Source: a virus
Length of the DNA stretch: 25,041 nucleotides
Reading direction: 5' to 3' (one strand)
IMG/VR virus record: IMGVR_UViG_3300023184_000488
Coordinates: 1-25,041 of that record
Shown: in pieces, positions 1-6,470 of the stretch
Layout of the letters: every line of letters begins with the position of its first letter
Numbering within the stretch: the stretch's first letter is position 1
The notes under the pieces: generated by a model
Told to the model about the DNA's origin: nothing
The model's database searches: none
Seen by the model: only the letters and a program-made list of their open reading frames with translations
Made by a program: the position numbers and the translations under genes

Positions 1-289
1 AGAAAATAAAATAAGGCAAATCAGGAGCGAAGAGCACGAGGCAAAATAAAACAGATCAAAACCCTGGATCATTCAAAGGTTTAAAATGGGCTTGAAAAGG
101 CATAGCATAACTATGCCCAAAAAACCCACAAAAAACCCATTGGATACCTATGCCTAAAAATCCCCTTGGGCCAAAAACCTTTTGTATAGACAAAAATCTT
201 TTATGATTACCTTAACAAAAAACCCGCTAAAAATCCTTAACAATAAGAAAAAACCCTTAATTTCGTCAAACAAAACAAAAACCCCATCT
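1..289. other. Upstream leader region, A/C-rich
   Basis: No confident gene lies here. A short open frame ends at a TAA at 47-49 and could be the last 15 codons of a gene beginning left of the window, but it is too short to judge. The rest is A/C-rich on the + strand. The word A5-6CCC occurs at 119-127, 130-138, 217-225, 248-256 and 277-284, and again before or inside later genes (495-503, 839-847). A small hairpin lies at 99-117. An ATG frame is open from 182, but its first 36 codons are low-complexity and coincide with the A/C repeats, so I treat this as untranslated leader. Confidence 0.5.
99..117 (+). other. Small hairpin in leader
   Basis: GGCATAG (99-105) and CTATGCC (111-117) form a perfect 7-bp stem with the 5-nt loop CATAA. 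It is followed by A6CCC, not a T run, so it is not a classic + strand terminator. It could be a protein-binding dyad or an RNA structure at the start of the early transcript. CTATGCC recurs nearby without a partner. Confidence 0.35.
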
Positions 290-508
290 ATGAGCTTTGA
301 ATTAATCACCGTCAAGTACGATTGCAGATGCAGTCTAACTGGCAAAAACTTCTCACCTGGAGAGCAAGTCTATTACAACTACCAAGCAAAAACTTTCCTT
401 GACCCTGTGTATTATGAGAATATGCAGTCACAAATCAATTCAAGTGGAGTCCAAAGCTATTTCCAAAGACACCAAAAACTTAATAAAGTAAACCAAAAAA
501 CCCAATAA
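290..508 (+). CDS. Hypothetical early protein (72 aa)
   Basis: I do not recognise this protein. From the ATG at 290 it encodes 72 residues with two close cysteines (YDCRCSLTGKNF) followed by an aromatic-rich stretch (GEQVYYNYQAKTF), and it ends in a basic, Gln/Asn-rich tail. The frame is open further upstream to an ATG at 182, which would give 108 residues. The extra part is low-complexity Lys/Asn/Pro encoded by the AAAAAACCC repeats, so 290 is the better start. It is followed after 1 nt by the next gene and looks like the first gene of the early operon. The two cysteines hint at a metal site, but no second pair is present. Confidence 0.65.
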   Translation: MSFELITVKYDCRCSLTGKNFSPGEQVYYNYQAKTFLDPVYYENMQSQINSSGVQSYFQRHQKLNKVNQKTQ

Positions 509-509
509 T

Positions 510-713
510 ATGACTAAATTTGAATTCATTGAAGAACTAAATCCAATGACTGGACAGGTTAGATACTGGACTGAAAAAGATGGTATGTATGTAGATCATA
601 CTATATCCGATAACGAACAAAAAGCTTACGATAGATTTATTGCCGTTGCAAGTGGCATACAAACTAAGCCTAATCTTCAAGTTAAAGAAACTATTTACTC
701 AACAATTGAATAA
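510..713 (+). CDS. Hypothetical early protein (67 aa)
   Basis: A small soluble protein of unknown function that starts 1 nt after the preceding stop. It begins with an acidic/aromatic segment (KFEFIEELNPMTGQVRYWTEKDGMYVD) that reads like two short beta-strands around a 'GQVRYW' turn, then a polar helical stretch. No signal peptide or membrane segment is visible. The next gene starts 2 nt after its stop, so the group is clearly translated from one transcript. The upstream sequence AAAAAACCCAATAAT contains no Shine-Dalgarno, as usual in Bacteroidetes. Confidence 0.7.
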   Translation: MTKFEFIEELNPMTGQVRYWTEKDGMYVDHTISDNEQKAYDRFIAVASGIQTKPNLQVKETIYSTIE

Positions 714-715
714 GT

Positions 716-958
716 ATGCACCCTACACCAGCTCAACTAAAACAAAAAGGCCTTAAGGACTATTTTATCATAGTCGTTGATGGCGAAAGGATTAAAAAAG
801 ATTACATCTATCGTGGTATGTTTATCCATTGGGATTCCAAAAAACCCCTAGATAAATTCTACTATTGGAGAGGTGATTATTTCACATCGATTGAGGGAGC
901 TATGCGTTCCATTGACCGACATTATAAACTATATAAAAAACTAAAAAATGCTGATTAG
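716..958 (+). CDS. Hypothetical early protein (80 aa)
   Basis: An unrecognised basic protein of 80 residues, rich in Tyr, Lys and Trp. It has a hydrophobic strand-like segment (DYFIIVVDGERI) near residues 15-25, a WDSKK...YYWRGDYF aromatic region and a C-terminal Lys/Tyr helix. The charge suggests nucleic-acid binding, but this is only inference. Its last 11 bases overlap the start of the next gene, which supports translational coupling inside the early operon. Confidence 0.7.
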   Translation: MHPTPAQLKQKGLKDYFIIVVDGERIKKDYIYRGMFIHWDSKKPLDKFYYWRGDYFTSIEGAMRSIDRHYKLYKKLKNAD

Positions 959-1142
959 AGACTATCGTGCCTTACTTAAGTATGGCGATATAAAAAAGAT
1001 TTGTGAGTTAACAGGTTACACACCATACAAGGTTCGTACAAGATTAGCTAAGGCTGATGAAGAAATGATTGAGATTGTAGAAGCTTTCTATCGCAAGAAG
1101 ATAGAAGAATTAAAAAACCAAATTTATGATTTCACCGAATAA
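948..1142 (+). CDS. Small HTH-like protein (64 aa)
   Basis: A 64-residue, mostly helical protein. The segment DIKKICELTGYTPYKVRTRLAKADEEM (about residues 14-40) has the spacing of a helix-turn-helix, with the turn at LTGYTP, followed by a long charged helix. It may be a small DNA-binding regulator of the early operon. It overlaps its neighbour upstream by 11 nt. An in-frame ATG of the next gene (1126) lies inside its end. The family is not identified; the HTH call rests only on pattern. Confidence 0.6.
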   Translation: MLIRDYRALLKYGDIKKICELTGYTPYKVRTRLAKADEEMIEIVEAFYRKKIEELKNQIYDFTE

Positions 1143-1158
1143 AATACACTACTACACT

Positions 1159-1521
1159 ATGCCTGGACTAATCAATATCGAACAACCTGATAGAGAAGCT
1201 ATTATTCAGTTTGTCTGCCAAGAAATGAATGTAAAATACAAAGATGCTTTATCTAAAGATAGATCACGCATTCTAGTGCTTACTAGAAATATGTGCTATG
1301 CCATTCTTAAGACCTATGTAGGGGCCACAGTAGCTTCAATAGGCAGGTTATTTTTTCGTGACCATACAACTGTCCTTCACGGATTAAGAATGCACCAACA
1401 AGACCTAAAGACTAATGACATCTATGCCGAGCAATTCGATGAGATTAGATTCTTACTCAAACTTAATTTACCAACCAAAAAACACATAAAGTATGCTAAG
1501 TCAATTCGCACAATGGGATGA
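1159..1521 (+). CDS. Stand-alone DnaA domain-IV-like protein
   Basis: The protein resembles the C-terminal DNA-binding domain of DnaA. Residues from RSRILVLTRNMCYAILKTYVGATVASIGRLFFRDH onward match the domain IV layout, and the signature RDHTTVLHG is intact. In E. coli DnaA the D-H-T-T and the following His contact the DnaA box, and all are present here. The AAA+ ATPase and domains I-II of DnaA are absent, so it cannot act as a full initiator. It may bind DnaA-box-like sites in phage or host DNA. I chose the ATG at 1159 (120 aa), behind an A-rich leader and just past the previous stop. An alternative ATG at 1126 overlaps the upstream gene. Its end overlaps the next start by 29 nt. Confidence 0.8.
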   Translation: MPGLINIEQPDREAIIQFVCQEMNVKYKDALSKDRSRILVLTRNMCYAILKTYVGATVASIGRLFFRDHTTVLHGLRMHQQDLKTNDIYAEQFDEIRFLLKLNLPTKKHIKYAKSIRTMG

Positions 1522-1699
1522 TTCTGAAAAGCGATTATTCATCGCTAAGATTATCCACCAAATTAATTATTCACAAGCCAATCTTGAATTAATGGAATCA
1601 ATCTTGTCTATATGGCAAAAGTATCCAACAAGAGAAGCACATTATTTTACTGAAACACAACCAAAAAATCTAAACTATGGAACAGCTACAAACAACTAG
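1493..1699 (+). CDS. Hypothetical early protein (68 aa)
   Basis: An unrecognised small protein, helical in its first 45 residues (WDDSEKRLFIAKIIHQINYSQANLELMESILSIWQ), ending in a polar tail. No membrane segment is visible. Both ends overlap neighbouring genes (29 nt upstream, 23 nt downstream), a compact arrangement typical of a phage early operon. The overlap and its own codon pattern argue that it is real, but no homology is claimed. Confidence 0.6.
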   Translation: MLSQFAQWDDSEKRLFIAKIIHQINYSQANLELMESILSIWQKYPTREAHYFTETQPKNLNYGTATNN

Positions 1700-2378
1700 C
1701 CCTTCGTATGAGTTAATCAACAAAGACTCAATGCTTAAACTAAGCACAGAGTTATCTAAGCTAATCAAAGAAAAAGGCTTATCGTCTAACATTCAAGGTA
1801 AACAATTCGTTAATGTGGAAGGATGGCAGTTTGCTGGAGCTTCACTAGGATTGATGCCAATTATTACATCTACTCAAGACCTATCAAATGAAACTGCTAT
1901 TAAATATATGGCGACTTGTGAGGTACGCAATATTACTACAGGTCAGCTCGTTGCTACAGGCATTGCCTTATGCTCGAATGCCGAAAAAACTAAGAGATAC
2001 TTTGATGAATATGCTATTTTATCTATGGCACAGACAAGGGCGATTGGTAAGGCTTATAGGAACTTACTTGCTTGGCTAATGAAAGCTGCTGGATTTGAGG
2101 CGACACCTGCTGAAGAGATGGACTTTGCAGATGCGAAAGCAGATGCTAGGGCTAAGGATGAGCCCAAAAAATCTTTTGTACAGGAAGTAGAAGTAGAAGA
2201 GTTAGTAGAAGAAGTAGTTGATAGAGTAGAATTAATAAAACAAATTACTGCTTGTACAAAAAATAAGGAACTAGTTGATTTGTATTATCAATACAAGCAA
2301 TACATAGATGGCGACCAAGCTTTACTAATGTTGCTTAAGTCTAAAAAAGAATCATTCACATCTAAAACAAAAAAATAA
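1677..2378 (+). CDS. Conserved phage protein, possibly recombination/ssDNA annealing
   Basis: A 233-residue soluble protein. A central block reads YMATCEVRNITTGQLVATG, then SMAQTRAIGKAYRN and GFEATPAEEM (about residues 120-146). The AQTRA...GxEATPAEEM signature is familiar from conserved phage early proteins of unknown or suspected recombination function (ERF-like single-strand annealing is one possibility). The tail after residue 150 is acidic (VEVEELVEEVVDRVE) and may bind partners. It shares its stop/start junction with the next gene (TAATG). The position among replication genes fits a role in DNA metabolism. The CDS is certain; the function is not. Confidence 0.6.
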   Translation: MEQLQTTSPSYELINKDSMLKLSTELSKLIKEKGLSSNIQGKQFVNVEGWQFAGASLGLMPIITSTQDLSNETAIKYMATCEVRNITTGQLVATGIALCSNAEKTKRYFDEYAILSMAQTRAIGKAYRNLLAWLMKAAGFEATPAEEMDFADAKADARAKDEPKKSFVQEVEVEELVEEVVDRVELIKQITACTKNKELVDLYYQYKQYIDGDQALLMLLKSKKESFTSKTKK

Positions 2379-2845
2379 TGAGTACAGAAATATTTTTACC
2401 GAAGGTAGAACTGTCTACCTATGAACCAAGTAAGTTTAATAACGACCTTATTAAGACTACTATTGTAGAGCATTTTAAAGAAACTGGCGATAGCCCACTA
2501 GAAACTCTAGTTCGTATGGATGCCATCGCACAATTATTCGATGGAGTTCGTAGTGAGCTTAGAGATTTAGTTGTCGATGAGTTAGCTAAATACCCTGGTG
2601 GTAAGGCTGATGTCTTAGGTAGCGAGGTTACTAAGATTGAATCAGGTGTTAAGTACATCTATGACCAAGATTATGCTTGGACTAAACTTAACAATGAGGT
2701 AGAATCACTTAAGTATGCTCTTAAGGAAAGAGAAAAGATGCTAAGAACTATCAACACTGCTATGGTTGATCCTGAGACTGGCGAGATGGTACATCCAGCA
2801 CCTAGAGTATCTACAACCACATTCAAAATATCCTTAAAGAAATAA
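2378..2845 (+). CDS. Hypothetical coiled-coil early protein (155 aa)
   Basis: A mostly helical 155-residue protein with two charged helical regions: residues 45-75 (VRMDAIAQLFDGVRSELRDLVVDELAKY) and 103-125 (LNNEVESLKYALKEREKMLRTI). It ends in a short strand-like tail (TTTFKISLKK). It is translationally coupled to the upstream recombination-like gene (1-nt overlap) and may act with it. It resembles conserved unknown phage early proteins in general style, but I cannot name a family. The tiny membrane-peptide gene starts immediately after its stop. Confidence 0.65.
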   Translation: MSTEIFLPKVELSTYEPSKFNNDLIKTTIVEHFKETGDSPLETLVRMDAIAQLFDGVRSELRDLVVDELAKYPGGKADVLGSEVTKIESGVKYIYDQDYAWTKLNNEVESLKYALKEREKMLRTINTAMVDPETGEMVHPAPRVSTTTFKISLKK

Positions 2846-2846
2846 T

Positions 2847-2960
2847 ATGAAAGAAACAATAGGGATGATAAAATTCTTTTTTATTTCATTACCTCTTTTT
2901 ATTGTTGTCTATTGTAGTGCGATGGTAGCTATAGAAATTAAAGAATATTTAAAAAAATGA
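2847..2960 (+). CDS. 37-residue single-span membrane peptide
   Basis: A very short gene reading MKETIGMIKFFFISLPLFIV and continuing VVYCSAMVA, then a charged end (IEIKEYLKK). It has one clear transmembrane segment (about residues 8-29) between Lys-containing ends. It starts 1 nt after the preceding stop, and its TGA overlaps the next ATG as ATGA (2957-2960). The tight fit at both ends is good evidence that it is translated. Small membrane peptides of this type in phages can be inhibitors, superinfection-exclusion factors or unknown; nothing here decides. Confidence 0.65.
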   Translation: MKETIGMIKFFFISLPLFIVVYCSAMVAIEIKEYLKK

Positions 2961-3262
2961 TTTATCAATTAAAAAACACTATCGATGTTCACACTCCTAT
3001 TGGGTACGGAAAAGCAATCGCCTGGATCGATTACGGATCGGATACAAACACAGTTTGGAAAGTCGTACTATACGACACAGGTATGGTTAGGAACTTTTAC
3101 GATGATGACATTCTCGTATATCCCAACGCAATGGATGGAGGAGAAATCGATGAAGAGTTCTTCGTCAAAAGAGAGTTTAAGTATAATAACAAACAATTTA
3201 TAAAAGGGCTAAAAAACCATTTTAAACCGTATGAGTCAAGAGATAAAGGGGATGGAGAATAA
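2957..3262 (+). CDS. Hypothetical beta-rich early protein (101 aa)
   Basis: A 101-residue protein with a first half that reads as a small beta-barrel (IDVHTPIGYGKAIAWIDYG...WKVVLYDTGMVRNFYDDDILVYPN), like the SH3-type small proteins common in phages of this group. The second half is acidic and then basic. It is coupled to the upstream membrane peptide by an ATGA overlap, and its end overlaps the next frame by 32 nt. Function unknown. Confidence 0.65.
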   Translation: MIYQLKNTIDVHTPIGYGKAIAWIDYGSDTNTVWKVVLYDTGMVRNFYDDDILVYPNAMDGGEIDEEFFVKREFKYNNKQFIKGLKNHFKPYESRDKGDGE

Positions 3263-3464
3263 TATACCAGTAAGAATGGTGTTTATAGACAACAAGGAAG
3301 AAATACATTTTAAATCTATAGCAGCAGCTAGTAGGAAGTCTAAAGTGACAGCACAGAGCATTAGAGAGTCATTAAACCCTATTGCTAGGAAGAAGTTTAT
3401 GATTAAGCACTTAGACAAAGAGAGAGTAGTGGCTTTTAGAATCTTAAATCAAAATACAGTATAA
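3231..3464 (+). CDS. NUMOD1-like small DNA-binding protein
   Basis: The sequence FIDNKEEIHFKSIAAASRKSKVTAQSIRESL follows the NUMOD1 pattern (strand, 'F.S..eAar', then a helix-turn-helix 'v...sI...l'), the DNA-binding module usually attached to homing endonucleases. Here it stands alone, without HNH or GIY-YIG catalytic residues, in 77 residues. It may be a regulator or a remnant of a homing enzyme. An alternative start at 3252 (MENNIPVRM) follows AAGGGG, an unusual purine-rich stretch, and would shorten the overlap with the previous gene. It shares a stop/start overlap with the methyltransferase. Confidence 0.55.
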   Translation: MSQEIKGMENNIPVRMVFIDNKEEIHFKSIAAASRKSKVTAQSIRESLNPIARKKFMIKHLDKERVVAFRILNQNTV

Positions 3465-4387
3465 TGATAAATCAAATACACAACGAACCCTGTTTAGAAA
3501 CATTAAAAAAGATGCCAAATGATTTTTTGGATTGCGTGATTACTTCTCCACCATATTGGCAATTAAGAGATTATGGTTATGATGGACAATGGGGGTTAGA
3601 ACCTACATTTGAACAATACCTTGAACATTTATGGGAAATGATGGACGAAATTTATAGAGTTCTTAAACCAACTGGAACTTGCTGGATTAACTTAGGAGAT
3701 ACATATGGTGGCAATAATTCAAGAGCAAGTAATAATGGCAGAGCTGGATTTGGTAATGAAAGAGAAGCTATTGTTAATAGAGGGATATCAAAATGCTTAA
3801 TGTTAATACCACACCGATTTGCAATAGGTTGTATTGATAGAGGTTGGATTATGAGAAATGATATTATATGGGCAAAAAGAAATGGTATGCCAGAAAGTAC
3901 AAATGATAGATTTGCTAAAAAACACGAGTATATTTTTTTAATGACTAAGTCAAAGAAATATTATTTTGATTTAGATGCTATTAGGGATAAGCATATATGG
4001 GGTAATGATAAGAGGAATGATGGTAAAAGACACGAATATAAAGAAGGTGCTAAAGCTCACGATGATAAAAAAATTGGAATTAAAGCAGTTTCTTTTAATC
4101 CTTTAGGTAAAAATCCTGGCGATGTTAGTGACTTTTGGGATATTAAAACTAAACCATCTTCTGTAAAGCATTATGCTTCATATAATGTCGAATTAATAAC
4201 TAAACCTATTTTAGCTGGATGTCCAGAGGGTGGCTTAATTTACGATCCTTTTATGGGTAGTGGTACTACTGCTATTCATTCAATAATGAACAATAGAAAC
4301 TTCATAGGTAGTGAAATGAGTACAGAATATTTACAAATAGCTAATAAAAGGATTTTTGATGTGCAATCTCAACCAAAATTGTTTTAG
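3464..4387 (+). CDS. DNA methyltransferase (TSPPYW type, COG0863-like)
   Basis: This is an S-adenosylmethionine-dependent DNA amino-methyltransferase. The catalytic motif IV TSPPYW is at residues 27-32 and the SAM-binding motif I region DPFMGSGTTA is at about 260-269. This is the beta-class order, with motif IV first and the target-recognition region between. The S-P-P-Y form is usual in N4-cytosine enzymes but also occurs in some N6-adenine enzymes, so the base modified is uncertain. Length (307 aa) is normal. No restriction endonuclease partner is adjacent, so it is an orphan enzyme, most likely protecting phage DNA from host restriction. It closes the first early gene block, and a leader/terminator element follows directly. 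Confidence 0.9.
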   Translation: MINQIHNEPCLETLKKMPNDFLDCVITSPPYWQLRDYGYDGQWGLEPTFEQYLEHLWEMMDEIYRVLKPTGTCWINLGDTYGGNNSRASNNGRAGFGNEREAIVNRGISKCLMLIPHRFAIGCIDRGWIMRNDIIWAKRNGMPESTNDRFAKKHEYIFLMTKSKKYYFDLDAIRDKHIWGNDKRNDGKRHEYKEGAKAHDDKKIGIKAVSFNPLGKNPGDVSDFWDIKTKPSSVKHYASYNVELITKPILAGCPEGGLIYDPFMGSGTTAIHSIMNNRNFIGSEMSTEYLQIANKRIFDVQSQPKLF

Positions 4388-4395
4388 TATATTTG
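4388..4395 (+). promoter_or_regulatory. Bacteroidetes-type -7 promoter box (TATATTTG)
   Basis: TATATTTG matches the TAnnTTTG consensus and lies immediately after the methyltransferase stop, in the only sizeable gap in this part of the early region. Transcription would be expected to begin near 4401-4403. No good -33 TTG element is seen at normal spacing. The motif occurs by chance about once per kilobase per strand in such AT-rich DNA, so confidence rests on position. Confidence 0.45.
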
Positions 4396-4402
4396 TAATG
4401 TT

Positions 4403-4447
4403 ATGTACGAGATAACAATTAAAACTTTCTGCCCTAGGTGGCGTTAG
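4403..4447 (+). CDS. Putative 14-residue leader peptide ORF
   Basis: ATG at 4403 to TAG at 4445-4447 encodes MYEITIKTFCPRWR. It begins where a transcript from the 4388-4395 box would start and ends inside the 5' arm of the terminator-like hairpin that follows. The last codons (TGC CCT AGG TGG CGT) are uncommon types in this AT-rich genome, where ribosomes could pause. This is the layout of an attenuator leader peptide. Translation is not shown, and a 15-codon open frame can arise by chance. Confidence 0.35.
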   Translation: MYEITIKTFCPRWR

Positions 4448-4483
4448 AACTCGTACTTCTAGCAAAACCGATGGGCTTTTTTT
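4431..4483 (+). terminator. Intrinsic terminator / attenuator hairpin with U7
   Basis: A long imperfect hairpin: GCCC (4431-4434) pairs with GGGC (4473-4476), GGT with ACC (4437-4439/4467-4469), then after a 3x3 internal loop GTTAGAA with TTCTAGC (4443-4449/4457-4463, one G-U), closed by the loop CTCGTAC (4450-4456). T7 follows at 4477-4483. The loop is a perfect complement of GTACGAG at 4405-4411 near the probable 5' end of the RNA. Pairing those two, plus TAAC (4413-4416) with GTTA (4443-4446), would compete with the terminator. The initiator ATG at 4487 follows directly. Confidence 0.65.
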
Positions 4484-4486
4484 ATT

Positions 4487-5131
4487 ATGTATTACACCAC
4501 AATAATTCATCCAATTCGCAAATCCCTACATCTATCTTGTAATGAGTATTGTGTATTAGATAGCATCTACAAATTACAAAACAACGAATCTCATTGGTGC
4601 TATAAATCTAGAGAGAATATGGCTAAAGACCTTGACCTATCTAAACAAACTATTATAACAATAATAAAAAATCTTGTTGCTAGGGGCTTAGTAATGCAAA
4701 ATGATGTTACAAGGCATCTAAGAGCTACTAATGAGATATTTCCAAAGCTATTAAATGACCATAAAACACTAGAATACAACAAGAAAGATAATAGCTTTAC
4801 CATTGGTATAGAAACTTTACCTGATGAGTCAAGAAACTTTACCGAAAGTGGTAAAGAAACTTTACCCTATAATAACATATATATTGATACTAATAATACT
4901 AATAAAATATATAAGGATAAAGAAGCTTTTGTTAATACCATAGAATCCCATAAAGATAAACTTGGTAACCAATACCAATCATTTTTAGACTATTGGACTG
5001 AAGCAGATGCTAAAGGCAAGATGAGATACCAAGACCAAAAATTCTTTGACATAGCTAGAAGAGTAGGAACCTGGATAAAGAATAGTAAAAACTTTGAACC
5101 TAATACACCAACTAAAATAAAACTAAAATAA
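4487..5131 (+). CDS. Replication initiator / helicase-loader-like protein with N-terminal winged helix
   Basis: A 214-residue protein. Residues 12-85 form a winged helix-turn-helix (YCVLDSIYKLQN...MAKDLDLSKQTIITIIKNLVARGLV), a polar low-complexity linker covers about 95-145, and a C-terminal helical domain contains FLDYWTEADAKGKMRYQDQKFFDIARRVGTWIK. This two-domain plan and the gene directly in front of dnaB match phage initiator/loader proteins (lambda O or DnaD-like roles): the N-terminus binds the origin and the C-terminus recruits helicase. The linker DNA carries iterons. Its ATG sits 3 nt after the T7 tract of the upstream hairpin, so expression may depend on read-through. Its stop overlaps the dnaB start. 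Confidence 0.75.
   Translation: MYYTTIIHPIRKSLHLSCNEYCVLDSIYKLQNNESHWCYKSRENMAKDLDLSKQTIITIIKNLVARGLVMQNDVTRHLRATNEIFPKLLNDHKTLEYNKKDNSFTIGIETLPDESRNFTESGKETLPYNNIYIDTNNTNKIYKDKEAFVNTIESHKDKLGNQYQSFLDYWTEADAKGKMRYQDQKFFDIARRVGTWIKNSKNFEPNTPTKIKLK
4791..4925 (+). other. Candidate replication origin: iterons plus AT-rich region inside the initiator gene
   Basis: The 11-mer GAAACTTTACC occurs three times exactly at 4811-4821, 4833-4843 and 4856-4866, with a degenerate fourth (8/11) at 4791-4801. Starts are 20, 22 and 23 bp apart, about two helical turns, which puts all copies on one face. The last copy is half of a 17-bp dyad, GGTAAAG-AAA-CTTTACC (4850-4866). Immediately downstream, 4867-4925 is extremely AT-rich, as expected of an unwinding element. 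The same arrangement (iterons then AT-rich DNA within the linker of the initiator gene) is the lambda O/ori design. Confidence 0.65.
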
Positions 5132-6468
5132 TGGATGTAATAAACCTACCTAAAAACCTTGAGCTAGAAGAGAATATCCTAGGCTCAATCCTACTAGACA
5201 AAAGAGCTTTGCCTTTAGTAGTGAACTACTTAAACGAAGAAATATTCTACGATTTAAGGCACCAACTGATATTTAGAACTATTAAGCAGATGTATGATAA
5301 GAACATACAAATAGACTTAAGTACTGTTTTCCAACGACTTATAGATAATAAACACTCAGAAGAAGTAGGGGCCTTATACCTATCAAAGATTACGAATAGT
5401 GTCGTATCTACTGCACACCTAAACACCCACATAGAGGTAGTTATAGAATTATACAAGCGTAGAAAGTTAGCAACCTTTGGCCGACTAATGGAGGTATCGG
5501 CCTTTGATGGTGCTGAATCTACTGATGATACCCTAGCTACCTTTAGTAAACAACTTATGGGACTACAAGAGTTCGGAAATATATACGAAAAGACTATAGA
5601 CCAAATTATTATGCAGCTAAATGAAGGTCGTGATGCTGCTGTTAGTGGTCAGTTACTAGGCATAAACACAGGCTTTATGGAGCTTAATAACACCCTTTGC
5701 GGTTGGGTAGATCCTGACTTTGTTATCATAGCTGCTAGACCAGGAATGGGTAAGACTGCATTTATGCTTTCTAGTATCTATCACATAGCAATCCAAGGAG
5801 GCATCGCTACGGCCATTTTTAGCCTCGAAATGAGCTCCAATCAGTTAGTTGAAAGGTTAGAGTCAATTAGCTCTGAACTGCCCTTAAAACGTCTTAGAAT
5901 GAATTTACTGACCGATAACGAAAAAGTTCACTTAATGCGAACTGACGACAAGATACTTACTTCCCCCATCTACATAGAGGATATGGGCGGTATTAGTGTA
6001 ACCCAGCTACGAGCCAAAGCAACTATTCTTAAACAGAAGTATGGCATAAAGATTATCTTTATCGATTACCTTCAACTTATGAGTGGTACTGGCAAGTCAA
6101 ACCAAAACCGAGAGCAAGAGGTATCCTACATTAGTAGGAGCCTAAAAGCACTTGCCAAAGAGTTGGAAGTACCTATTATCGCCCTATCCCAATTATCACG
6201 AAGAGTAGAAGAACGAGCCGATAAGATGCCTCAGTTATCTGACCTTAGAGAATCAGGATCAATAGAACAAGATGCTGATGCTGTGATAATGCTTATGCGA
6301 CCAGGCTACTATGAACAAATTGAGTCAGTAGAGATTGGTGGTAGAGAATATTCTCCAAGTGATTTAGTAGTTTGTAAGGTTGAGAAGAATAGACACGGAG
6401 CCACTAAAAACCTAGCATTAAGATTTTTACCTGAAACAATGACCTTCCAAGATTATAGTTTATTATAA
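5131..6468 (+). CDS. dnaB: Replicative DNA helicase DnaB
   Basis: Phage-encoded DnaB-family hexameric 5'-3' helicase. The N-terminal DnaB domain (LELEENILGSILLDKRAL, residues 10-27) is present, and the RecA-like domain carries Walker A RPGMGKTA (203-210), FSLEMS (230-235), Walker B IIFIDYLQLM (308-317) and ALSQLSR (351-357) with the following DLRESGSIEQDAD sensor/arginine-finger region. At 445 aa it is of normal length for DnaB. It overlaps the initiator gene by 1 nt, which fits co-translation with its loader, and it would unwind DNA at the candidate origin just upstream. No primase is recognisable in the window, so the host primase is probably used. Confidence 0.95.
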   Translation: MDVINLPKNLELEENILGSILLDKRALPLVVNYLNEEIFYDLRHQLIFRTIKQMYDKNIQIDLSTVFQRLIDNKHSEEVGALYLSKITNSVVSTAHLNTHIEVVIELYKRRKLATFGRLMEVSAFDGAESTDDTLATFSKQLMGLQEFGNIYEKTIDQIIMQLNEGRDAAVSGQLLGINTGFMELNNTLCGWVDPDFVIIAARPGMGKTAFMLSSIYHIAIQGGIATAIFSLEMSSNQLVERLESISSELPLKRLRMNLLTDNEKVHLMRTDDKILTSPIYIEDMGGISVTQLRAKATILKQKYGIKIIFIDYLQLMSGTGKSNQNREQEVSYISRSLKALAKELEVPIIALSQLSRRVEERADKMPQLSDLRESGSIEQDADAVIMLMRPGYYEQIESVEIGGREYSPSDLVVCKVEKNRHGATKNLALRFLPETMTFQDYSLL

Positions 6469-6470
6469 AT

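Noticed and set aside
182-289. 36-residue N-terminal extension of the first early gene
   Set aside because: The residues are low-complexity and encoded by the AAAAAACCC repeats. The ATG at 290 gives a plausible compact protein.
154-345. Open frame on the - strand opposite the first early gene
   Set aside because: It is a low-complexity Phe/Leu/Lys frame antisense to the A/C-rich leader, against the direction of the operon and without coupling to any neighbour.
1551-1559. DnaA box TTATCCACC near the DnaA-like gene
   Set aside because: It is a single 8/9 match inside a coding gene; several such matches are expected by chance in this AT-rich window.
4443-4463. tRNA anticodon-arm look-alike (7-bp stem, 7-nt loop CUCGUAC with U at the expected place)
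   Set aside because: No acceptor stem, D arm or T arm can be drawn around it, and the stem is the upper part of a terminator hairpin followed by U7.
4811-4866. Possible CRISPR-like array of short repeats
   Set aside because: Repeats are only 11 bp with 11-12 bp spacing and lie inside a coding gene. Iterons explain them better.
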